64,000 bases of DNA from Rs1 sp036960485 (GTDB taxonomy: Bacteria; Pseudomonadota; Gammaproteobacteria; Pseudomonadales; Balneatricaceae): the NCBI GenBank assembly GCA_036960485.1, contig JBALXS010000007.1, forward strand, positions 1 to 64,000. Direction: 5' to 3'. Below, in pieces: positions 56,613-64,000 of this stretch. A model generated the notes under the pieces. It searched no databases, had not been told where the DNA came from, and saw nothing but the letters and a program-made list of their open reading frames with translations. The number at the start of each line of letters is the position of its first letter. Within the stretch, counting starts at the first letter, position 1. A program made the position numbers and the translations under genes.

Positions 56613-58754
56613 GTGTCAGCATCGCTGTTTAGTTCATCGTGGTATAAAGTGGCCGATCTCAAGGTACGCTTGCGCAAACATGCCAGCATTCACCGCCATG
56701 TTTATCGCGGTAAGGTTTGGTTTGTGCTGCAAGATCATGCCACCGGCCAGTTTCAGCGCTTTACCCCACAAGCTTATCAAGTGATTGGTTTGTTAGATGG
56801 TCGAAAAACACTGCAGCAGGTTTGGGATGCTGCTTGTGCCCGTTTAGGTGATGGTTTACCTAGCCAAGATGAAGTCATTCAATTGATCGCTCAGCTCAAT
56901 AAAGCCAATGTAATTCAAACTGACGCCATGCCTGATATTGAACAATTGCAACGTCGTCGTCGCGAGCAAGATCACGGCAAGTTCATGCAAAAGTTAAAAT
57001 CGCCGCTAAGTATTCGTATCCCATTATTAGACCCTGAAGCATTCTTAGATATGACAATGCCGCTGGTGCGATTCATTTATTCACGTTTTGGCGCCATGCT
57101 GTGGCTATGTGTGGTCATGATCGGTTTAAGCTTGGCGATACTTAATTGGTCAGCGTTAACCGATAACTTAAGCGATCGCTTACTGGCCCTTGAAAACTTA
57201 TTTTTGATCGCGCTCGTTTACCCTTTAGTTAAAACTTTTCATGAGCTAGGCCATGCCTATGCCGTGAAACGTTGGGGTGGCGAGGTGCATGAAATGGGCG
57301 TTATGCTGCTGGTATTGTTTCCAGTGCCTTATGTAGATGCATCAGCAGCCTCGGCATTTCGTAATAAGTATCAGCGAATGTTGGTGGGCGCGGTGGGAAT
57401 TCTTGCAGAGCTTTTATTAGCAGCATTGGCAATGATTGTATGGGTATTAGTTGAGCCTGGTATTGTGCGCGCCATGGCGTTTAACGTGATGTTAATAGGT
57501 GGCTTTTCAACTCTTTTATTCAATGGGAACCCTTTATTACGCTTCGATGCATATTATGTTTTAGCTGATTATTTAGAAATTCCCAATTTAGGATCGCGCG
57601 GTAATAATCAAGTTGCCTACTGGGCAAAGCGGTATCTATTTGGCATCAGTGGTTTAAAAACCTCCGCTCAAAGCCGATCAGAAGCTGCTTGGTTAGTGGG
57701 CTATGCCTGTAGCGCTTATGTTTATCGCTTGTTCGTGATGGTGGCTATTTCGCTATTTGTGGCCTCACAATACTTTTTTGTGGGGATATTACTTGCTTGC
57801 TGGTCGGTGTGGACCAGTCTGTTTTTACCGATAATTAAAATGGTGGGTAAACCTATGTCTGACCCTCAGTTACGGCGCAAGCGCACTCGTGTTATCGGCG
57901 TGTCTAGTGGCTTTATTGTGCTGTTTATAGGGCTACTTTTTTGGTTGCCTGTGCCTTATAAAACGTATACGCAAGGGGTGTTGTACCTGCCGCAAAATGC
58001 TTACGTATACGCTTTAGAAACCGGCTTCATTGAGCGCGTAATAGCCCCATATGGAAAAGCAGTGGTGGCGGGCGAGCTGTTAATGCAGCTACGTGCACCA
58101 GACCTTGAAGCGCGGGTAAAAGTGCTAGCTGCACAATTAAATGAAGCAAAAGTGCGCTATAAAGCCAGTGTTGAAAATCGCAACAGCGCCGATATATTAC
58201 TCCAAGAATCTAAGTTCATTGAGCAAGAATATCGCCGCGCCAAGGAGCGATTAGCAGGATTACAAATACGCAGCCGCATAGCTGGTGAATTTATGCAGCC
58301 ACGCATGGAAGGGTCACTGGGACGCTATGTTAACCGCGGTGAAGTTTTAGGCTATGTGGTCAATTATGCCAGCTTACCGCTGGCGGTAATGATCTCAGAA
58401 GATAATATCGATCAAGTGCGCAACCAAACGCGTAAGGTAGAATTACGTTTTTCTTCTGCGCCCAAAGAAGCCTATCAAGCACGTATTTTGCGACAAACGC
58501 CAGCATCCACTCAACAACTACCGAGTGTTACATTAAGTACTGATGGCGGTGGACGCATTGCATTAAGCCCCAACAGAGATTACGCGTTACAAAGCTTTAA
58601 GAGTTATTTTCGGATTGAGTTGACGGCGCCACAAAATTTAAAACAGCGCTTTGATGAGCGCGTGTATGTGTTATTCGAGCATGATCCAGAGCCGATTATC
58701 TGGCGCTGGTATCGTGCAACACGCCGTCTATTATTAAGGCAGTTTGATGTATAA
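56613..58754 (+). CDS. PqqD-like / M50 site-2 protease / HlyD fusion protein, 713 aa
   Basis: A GTG start three bases after the previous gene. Residues of about 15-110 look like a PqqD-type winged-helix peptide-binding domain (FQRFTPQAYQVIGLLDGRKT, then AQLNKANVI). A multi-helix membrane part follows with the M50 zinc motif HELGH at 210-214 and a second ligand motif NPLLRFDAYY (N306 to D312). The C-terminal part from about 455 is a HlyD-like adaptor (VYALETGFIERVIAPYGKAV, then a coiled coil). Such PqqD-M50-HlyD proteins are known beside other peptide exporters. It could bind the substrate leader, cut or hold it in the membrane and reach the TolC duct. Confidence 0.88.
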   Translation: MSASLFSSSWYKVADLKVRLRKHASIHRHVYRGKVWFVLQDHATGQFQRFTPQAYQVIGLLDGRKTLQQVWDAACARLGDGLPSQDEVIQLIAQLNKANVIQTDAMPDIEQLQRRRREQDHGKFMQKLKSPLSIRIPLLDPEAFLDMTMPLVRFIYSRFGAMLWLCVVMIGLSLAILNWSALTDNLSDRLLALENLFLIALVYPLVKTFHELGHAYAVKRWGGEVHEMGVMLLVLFPVPYVDASAASAFRNKYQRMLVGAVGILAELLLAALAMIVWVLVEPGIVRAMAFNVMLIGGFSTLLFNGNPLLRFDAYYVLADYLEIPNLGSRGNNQVAYWAKRYLFGISGLKTSAQSRSEAAWLVGYACSAYVYRLFVMVAISLFVASQYFFVGILLACWSVWTSLFLPIIKMVGKPMSDPQLRRKRTRVIGVSSGFIVLFIGLLFWLPVPYKTYTQGVLYLPQNAYVYALETGFIERVIAPYGKAVVAGELLMQLRAPDLEARVKVLAAQLNEAKVRYKASVENRNSADILLQESKFIEQEYRRAKERLAGLQIRSRIAGEFMQPRMEGSLGRYVNRGEVLGYVVNYASLPLAVMISEDNIDQVRNQTRKVELRFSSAPKEAYQARILRQTPASTQQLPSVTLSTDGGGRIALSPNRDYALQSFKSYFRIELTAPQNLKQRFDERVYVLFEHDPEPIIWRWYRATRRLLLRQFDV

Positions 58755-60735
58755 ACGGCCATTAAAACGCCCTAGCGATCAGTTGGAACGTCCTCAACAG
58801 GATTTAGAACGTCAAAAACTGATGGTGCGCTGGTGGCGTACCTTAAGTGGCTGGTTTAGTCGCCCTTTACGGGCATCGCGCTGGTTTTATACACCGCTAT
58901 TATGGGCTATCAAGCGTAAAGCTCTCAGCTACGAAGCGCTCAGTGATAGCCAATTAGATGCAGAAATCATGCAACTGCGCGCTCAGTTACGCCGTTCAGG
59001 GCTCACCAATCGCTTATTAGTGAAAAGCTTCGCATTGATCCGTGAGGTAGCGGGGCGCACTTTGAATATGCGCCATTTCGATGTGCAATTGCTCGGTGGC
59101 CTCGCTATGTTACATGGCAATATTGCACAAATGTACACCGGCGAAGGCAAAACACTAACCGCCACGTTACCGGTAGCCGCCGCTGCAATGGCAGGAATAC
59201 CTGTACATGTAGTGACCGTGAATGATTACCTCACTGAGCGCGACGCGCAACTAATGATACCGGTTTACCAGCGCTTAGGGCTCAGTGTTGGGGTAGTAAT
59301 ACAGGGCTTAGAAGTAACACAACGTCGCCAGCAATATGACAGCGACATAGTGTATTGCACCAGCAATGAACTGGCGTTCGATTACCTCAAAGATAGCATC
59401 GAACTGCAAAGCAGAGATCACCCGCTACATCTACATGCTCTGTCGATTCAAGGTGAACGCCAACGTTTAAGCAAAGTAATGTTGCGCGGGTTGCACTTTG
59501 CGGTGGTTGATGAAGCCGATAGTGTGTTGCTCGATGAAGCGCGCACTCCGCTAGTTATTTCAGGCGAAGAAGTTCCTCAAGCGCAGCAACAAGCAGTTTA
59601 TCATCAAGCTATGTTATTGATTGATGAACTGACATTAGAGCGTGACTATAAAATATTAAAACAGCAGCGCCAAATCGAATTCACTGCGCGCGGAGAAGAG
59701 CAAGGTTTAGAGATTACTCAAGACTTAGGGCCGTTTTGGCAGGGGCGAATACGCCGTTTAGAACTGCTACGCCAAGCGCTAAGTGCACGCCATTTGTTTG
59801 AACGCGACAAGCACTATCTAGTAGCAGAAGAGAAAGTGGTAATTATTGATGAACATACCGGCCGCTTAATGCCTGACCGTACTTGGGAGCGAGGCTTACA
59901 TCAGCTAATTGAAATTAAAGAAGATTGCCCGCTTAGTGCACCACGAGAGACCTTAGCTAGTATTAGTTTTCAAAACTTTTTTCGCCACTTTCATCACCTA
60001 TCCGGTATGACAGGCACTGCTGAAGAAGTGGCCGGAGAACTATGGCGCGTTTACGCTCTACCAGTGGTGAGCATTGCCACTAATAAACCCAATAAGCGCC
60101 ACCGACAGAGCCAACAAGTATATGCTGATGATCGGCAAAAATGGCAAGCGGTGTGTGATAAAACGCGTATTTTACAGGGGCAAGGTAGGCCCGTATTAAT
60201 CGGCACACAATCATTACTCGCCTCTGAACAATTGAGTAACATTTTAACTGAGCAAGGTGTAGATCATCAGATATTAAATGCTAAGCAAGATGCACAAGAA
60301 GCGGATATTGTAGCACATGCTGGAGATAAGGGGCGCGTTACAATAGCTACTAGCATGGCGGGAAGAGGCACCGATATTAAGCTTGCAGACAGCGTTGAAG
60401 CCGCTGGAGGATTACATGTAATGATCACTGGATTACACGACTCTTCACGTATCGATCGTCAATTACAAGGGCGTTGTGCCCGCCAAGGAGATCAAGGTAG
60501 CTATGATGTGTTATTGTCATTAGAAGATGCAATATTAACACCGCTCACCCAACGTATTACAAAAATAGTGTTTATTTTACCAATACCTACATGGATAGCC
60601 CTGCGTTTGGCGTTATGGCTTATTCGTCGCTGTCAGCAGCGCCTTGAAGCTGAACATGTAAGATTGCGTAAAGAATTATTGAAAACCGATGAGCGACAAC
60701 GTGAACTGTTATCTTTTGCTCATTATCGTTTATAA
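58747..60735 (+). CDS. SecA-like ATPase lacking the helical wing and finger, 662 aa
   Basis: The ATG overlaps the stop of the M50 gene; a TTG directly before it is an alternative start, and residue numbers here count from that TTG. SecA motor motifs are present: Walker A MYTGEGKTLTA (G133-K136), TVNDYLTERD, VDEADSVLLDEARTPLVISG (255 onward), GRGTD at 540-544 and DRQLQGRCARQGDQGS (about 571-586). It is about 240 residues shorter than housekeeping SecA. After motif VI a hydrophobic segment (608-629, IVFILPIPTWIALRLALWLI) leads to RLEAEHVRLRKELLKTDERQ, the start of the helical scaffold, and the chain then ends. The helical wing, two-helix finger and zinc tail are absent. Probably a dedicated motor for the giant protein. 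Confidence 0.88.
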   Translation: MYKRPLKRPSDQLERPQQDLERQKLMVRWWRTLSGWFSRPLRASRWFYTPLLWAIKRKALSYEALSDSQLDAEIMQLRAQLRRSGLTNRLLVKSFALIREVAGRTLNMRHFDVQLLGGLAMLHGNIAQMYTGEGKTLTATLPVAAAAMAGIPVHVVTVNDYLTERDAQLMIPVYQRLGLSVGVVIQGLEVTQRRQQYDSDIVYCTSNELAFDYLKDSIELQSRDHPLHLHALSIQGERQRLSKVMLRGLHFAVVDEADSVLLDEARTPLVISGEEVPQAQQQAVYHQAMLLIDELTLERDYKILKQQRQIEFTARGEEQGLEITQDLGPFWQGRIRRLELLRQALSARHLFERDKHYLVAEEKVVIIDEHTGRLMPDRTWERGLHQLIEIKEDCPLSAPRETLASISFQNFFRHFHHLSGMTGTAEEVAGELWRVYALPVVSIATNKPNKRHRQSQQVYADDRQKWQAVCDKTRILQGQGRPVLIGTQSLLASEQLSNILTEQGVDHQILNAKQDAQEADIVAHAGDKGRVTIATSMAGRGTDIKLADSVEAAGGLHVMITGLHDSSRIDRQLQGRCARQGDQGSYDVLLSLEDAILTPLTQRITKIVFILPIPTWIALRLALWLIRRCQQRLEAEHVRLRKELLKTDERQRELLSFAHYRL

Positions 60736-60744
60736 GGAATTTTT

Positions 60745-61497
60745 ATGTTGTATATCTCTCGCGCTATCGTCCCTTTATTGGTTGTGGGCATATTACCTTT
60801 TAGCCACCTGACACAGGCAGCTGAAATAGGATTGCCAGCTATTAATGAGGCACAGCAAAGCTGCTTACTTGAACCGAGTATTGAGGTTGAACTAAGCAGT
60901 GAAGTACAAGGTGTGGTGCGTCAAATGAGTGTAACACGCGGTGACAAAGTAAAAAAAGGCGATGTTCTTATGATCTTAAATAGTGAGGTTGAAGAAGCAG
61001 TGCTTGCCACCGCAAGAGCGAAGGTCAACTTCGCCGCGCGCAAAGTAAAGCGTAATCAGAAGTTGTTTAATAAAAAGCTATTATCGGCCCATGAAAAAGA
61101 CGAAATGCTCACGGAGTTGCGCTTAGCGCAATCCCAAGCAAAAGAAGCAAAAGTACACTTAAAACAGCGCCAAACCAGTAGTCCTATCGATGGGGTAATC
61201 GTAGAAAAGCTTAAAGAGCTTGGCGAGTATGTTGACGAAAGCCCGTTTTTACGAATCGTCACCTTAAATCCATTACGTGCTGAAGTAGTACTTCAAGCCG
61301 AGGTTTACGCACAGATCAGTAAAGGTATGAAAGTCGCTATTTATCCTGAAAGCGATGATCAACAAGCCTATCACGGTGAAATCGATATCATTGATCCGGT
61401 CATCGATGTAGGCAGTAACACCTTCGCGGTTAGCGTTGTACTAGAAAACAATGAACGAACGCTGCTTGCTGGATTACGTTGTCGTGTTGAGTTTTGA
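60745..61497 (+). CDS. periplasmic HlyD-family adaptor, 250 aa
   Basis: The ribosome binding site AAGGAA overlaps the stop of the SecA-like gene. The N-terminus (MLYISRAIVPLLVVGILPFS then HLTQA) is a signal peptide, so the product is periplasmic. A lipoyl half (IEVELSSEVQGVVRQMSVTR GDKVKKGDVLM read in two parts), a short alpha-hairpin (ARAKVNFAARKVKRNQKLFN), the second half (SSPIDGVIVEKLKELGEYVD) and a beta-barrel follow. It is short for a membrane-fusion protein. It is the third adaptor of the locus and the last gene before a terminator. Confidence 0.9.
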   Translation: MLYISRAIVPLLVVGILPFSHLTQAAEIGLPAINEAQQSCLLEPSIEVELSSEVQGVVRQMSVTRGDKVKKGDVLMILNSEVEEAVLATARAKVNFAARKVKRNQKLFNKKLLSAHEKDEMLTELRLAQSQAKEAKVHLKQRQTSSPIDGVIVEKLKELGEYVDESPFLRIVTLNPLRAEVVLQAEVYAQISKGMKVAIYPESDDQQAYHGEIDIIDPVIDVGSNTFAVSVVLENNERTLLAGLRCRVEF

Positions 61498-61569
61498 GAT
61501 GGTAAGGTTTTGTCAATTAATCAAAGTGTTGATGAAACAAAACAGTCGTAATATCTATTAGCGTTACTC

Positions 61570-61592
61570 AAAGGGCTTGCTGTTAGCCCTTT
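61570..61592 (+). terminator. probable terminator of the export operon
   Basis: An 8-bp stem AAAGGGCT / AGCCCTTT with a seven-base loop, 72 bases after the stop of the last adaptor gene. The T-run is short (TTT then AAAA), so termination may be partial. Confidence 0.6.
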
Positions 61593-62101
61593 AAAAACCT
61601 CTGCTCTTACAGCCAGAACTATTTTTCTCTTCATTTGATGATAATGCTTTGTTGTATCAATTCATATAAAAGCTACTAGTTCAAAAGGCTTTTATTTAGC
61701 AAAAATATCATATCCAGAGGATGTAGTTCGCTAACTACTTGAATATATGTTTTTCAGCAATTGATAGTATGGACGCCCTGAAGTTTGAAAAGTAGCTATT
61801 GATATACATCTAAATTAATTTACTTCAATATTCTTTTCATAAATTGGGGGGTCCTTTCTATATTTTCCTTTCTATATTTTCATCCTTGCTATTTTTTCTC
61901 TATTCTTTTATATCCCTTCCATTTTCGTTGCTCATCGTTTAATTCTTAAATCTGCTTAATATTCAATCACAGTGAGAGCATTGCTCAGCGAATAGCACTG
62001 ATAGGGTACAGATTTATTTCACAAGATAGCGTGCTTAGTTACCCGTCTTGAATGCTAGTTAGAAAATCAATCAGAGCAAGTATTCCTGATGAGGAAATAT
62101 T
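61593..62101. other. intergenic stretch, no gene seen
   Basis: About 500 AT-rich bases. Positions 61850-61920 hold short T/C-rich repeats (tttctatattttc twice). No gene or RNA is seen before the RAYT remnant. Confidence 0.4.
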
Positions 62102-62260
62102 ATGACTCGCGTCCAATTGCAGCAAGCCTGTTGCCCAAATACATTTTATTATCGCTTTTTCACAGCTTCGTGAGCTGGGGTTTTGTGGGTTGGGTTTTTA
62201 GGAATTTGCTGGTGTGATATAGCAGTAAGTTGTATTTGTGAAGCGAGAATAATATTCAAA
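62102..62260 (+). pseudogene. RAYT transposase 5' remnant
   Basis: The reading MTRVQLQQACCPNTFYYRFF parallels MTRARSQQICCQDAPYYHCF of the copies at 2.3-2.9 kb and then meets a stop (62171-62173). A little further on SCICEARII recalls FCIDVCAYAI. The part between is deleted and the HUH motif is lost. Confidence 0.7.
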
Positions 62261-62334
62261 TCTGCTTAGAATTTAACATGATTAGCAACACGAAAATCAT
62301 AAATAAAAGCTAGAAAATATAAAAGGTGAATATT

Positions 62335-64000
62335 ATGGCACTGATTAATGGCCAATTTAAACACGATAGTTCGTTTGAAAAAGCGGCTTTAAATGCTGTG
62401 AATATTACTTTTTCGTTACCAATATTTTCCTATACTGAAGATAAAGGTGATATTGAACGCACACAAGAATCAAAAACTTTATCTTTTAATCAAATGTTTA
62501 GTGCTGAAACTTATAGTATTTTGTTACCAGGGGAGTATATCGTTGGTGACAATGCTAATACTTACTACGCATGGTTAATTAATATTTTAGAAACAGAGCA
62601 AAATGATTCTAAGTTGCTAGAAATTGATATCCCTTATCAAATCACCGGGCACAATGAAGTATTGATAACTGCAAGTAAAATCACCGCCATTGCCAGCTTT
62701 GAAGATTTTGGTGCTAAAGATATCAGCAGTATGATCACAATACGCGACGGTGCTTCACCAGAGTTTAAACCGGGTTTTGCGCAGTTACTTGCAAGTAAGG
62801 TATTTTTTATGAATGCCAGCGCTTATTCAGCCTTAAAAAGCGAGATTGCCAGTATCACCGAGATCGAAGACGAGAGTCGTATTTCCATACTTGTGCGCCT
62901 TATTGCTGAATTTAGTGATAACGATATTGTGTTGCTTGATCCAAAAAATAAAGCCCTACAAAAATCAATTGAAGCGCTTAAATGGCCCAGCAAGTTAGCA
63001 AGATTTGATCTTGTGCTCGCAGCTATTCGCCAACGCTTTGCTGATTTGATCGATTTTACGATTGATATTGGCGCCACAACACCGGTCAGTATTGCAGGGT
63101 CCATTACCATTGAAACTGATAACACCCCTGTCATAAATGCTGATTTAGCCTTTTACCACTTAACGATCGAAACTCAGTTTAAAAGGGTGGGTAGTCGTAA
63201 TCCACATGAGAGCTGGAAAATTAATTTACAAGATATTGATTCATCTAAAGCAGTACCACAGCCTCTGCCTTTCACTTTAGATTCTGAGTATTCGTTAATT
63301 GCCGAGACAATAACGGGAAAAGTGATTGTTAGGATGGATGGTTATGAAGGTAAAAACCTTTGGACTAAAAGCTACGATGCCTTTGACAAAGAGCTGGCCG
63401 ATATCAATATATCCATCTTGCAACACTTACCCGGTGGGGTTGAAAGTACGGATAATCAAACACCTGTAAACGCGGTTGCGAAGCTGCGTGGAAAAGTGGT
63501 TGCCAGTGATTATAATCGCCCAGTGCACGGTTTGACGGTAGTGATACAAGCGCGAGTAGCTGCTCAAGATCTTTGGAAAACGGTGGCTGCAGGTGAAACA
63601 GGAAAAACAGGTGATTTTTCTGTTATTTATCCTCAGGGAGTTTTTGTTGAAGCTCAGGCTTTGTTGTCTTTAGCGCCTGATTCAGCGGTTGATTTGAAAA
63701 TCACGCCGCTTAGTGCTCAACCAGCTATTGAGCCTGAACCTGTTGGAATGCATAACAGCATAGCGAATGAGTTTATCTATCTGCTAGTGACGGGCAGTGA
63801 ACTACCTGACATGGAAGACTGTAGCTGCACATCTGAGTCTTCGCGCCTTCCTGATCACACTGATTTGGTGGGATCAAAAGAGTATTCACAAGACTTAGGC
63901 CCTGGATGTATTAATGTAAACACACCGAATCGATCCTTAAGGGAATATACCTATAACGGTATTGTGCGCATGACAGATCCAAAAATCGCAAAATATACTT
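62335..64000 (+). CDS. large hypothetical protein, 3' end beyond the window
   Basis: An ATG preceded by AAAAGGTGA at a good distance opens a frame that stays open for 555 codons to the window end. The first 370 residues show no family I know. Residues of about 380-450 (KLRGKVVASDYNRPVHGLTV, then AAGETGKTGDFSVIYP) have the pattern of a transthyretin-like / carboxypeptidase-regulatory beta-sandwich. A cysteine-bearing motif follows (DCSCTSESSRLP, then GPGCINVNTPNRSLREYTYN). No signal peptide is seen. It lies downstream of the giant-protein locus, but the terminator and the remnant between suggest a separate unit. Confidence 0.8.
   Translation, partial: MALINGQFKHDSSFEKAALNAVNITFSLPIFSYTEDKGDIERTQESKTLSFNQMFSAETYSILLPGEYIVGDNANTYYAWLINILETEQNDSKLLEIDIPYQITGHNEVLITASKITAIASFEDFGAKDISSMITIRDGASPEFKPGFAQLLASKVFFMNASAYSALKSEIASITEIEDESRISILVRLIAEFSDNDIVLLDPKNKALQKSIEALKWPSKLARFDLVLAAIRQRFADLIDFTIDIGATTPVSIAGSITIETDNTPVINADLAFYHLTIETQFKRVGSRNPHESWKINLQDIDSSKAVPQPLPFTLDSEYSLIAETITGKVIVRMDGYEGKNLWTKSYDAFDKELADINISILQHLPGGVESTDNQTPVNAVAKLRGKVVASDYNRPVHGLTVVIQARVAAQDLWKTVAAGETGKTGDFSVIYPQGVFVEAQALLSLAPDSAVDLKITPLSAQPAIEPEPVGMHNSIANEFIYLLVTGSELPDMEDCSCTSESSRLPDHTDLVGSKEYSQDLGPGCINVNTPNRSLREYTYNGIVRMTDPKIAKYT

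Overview
The window reads as chromosomal DNA of an AT-rich marine-type gammaproteobacterium. This rests on the gene families only: an RAYT/REP transposase family, FdxA, TolC, an LEPR-XLL giant protein with SapC, and an NSS sodium symporter. The order cannot be fixed from the sequence; Cellvibrionales or Alteromonadales would fit. A block of exactly 100 Ns flanked by a 55-bp duplicated end marks a draft short-read assembly.

Positions 1-16.1 kb are a loosely packed region scattered with decayed DNA. It holds an EVE/PUA-like fragment, an unknown 340-aa protein, and a tandemly duplicated and broken RAYT transposase. It also holds a triple-PAS diguanylate cyclase, tRNA-Val(GAC), and remnants of a phage S49 protease and an IS4 transposase. 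Further genes are an NSS-type sodium symporter, a PilZ protein, small unknown genes, ferredoxin fdxA and a large FAD-dependent dehydrogenase. The region ends with pseudogenes of a TIGR01777-type epimerase and a CBS protein.

Positions 16.4-25.1 kb are a complete amide-utilisation operon. It starts with a promoter and a leader with a candidate ANTAR hexaloop hairpin overlapping a 13-bp intrinsic terminator. It then encodes an AmiC-like sensor, an AmiR-like antiterminator, two Dpp-type permeases, a family 5 binding protein, an acetamidase/formamidase and a fused double ATPase. Amide binding to AmiC would release AmiR, which would stabilise the antiterminator and allow uptake and hydrolysis genes to be read.

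Positions 25.2-27.6 kb (minus strand) are a compact cluster of two tandem DUF1538 membrane proteins, a P-II-like regulator and a CBS protein. Together they look like a nucleotide-regulated transporter. A LEA-2 lipoprotein, a YcxB-like protein and an unknown protein follow.

Positions 30.4-61.6 kb are the most remarkable part. In order they encode a TolC-family outer-membrane channel, a SapC-family protein and a 7245-aa LEPR-XLL giant repeat protein. A strong terminator follows, then a GAF-TM-HlyD adaptor, a PqqD-like/M50 protease/HlyD fusion, a short SecA-like ATPase and a third, signal-peptide-bearing HlyD adaptor. There is no HlyB-type ABC ATPase. The set looks like a dedicated export machine for the giant protein in which a SecA-type motor and a site-2-protease-like membrane protein stand where a type I ABC transporter would be expected.

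The end holds another dead RAYT copy and the first 555 codons of a large unknown protein that runs out of the window.
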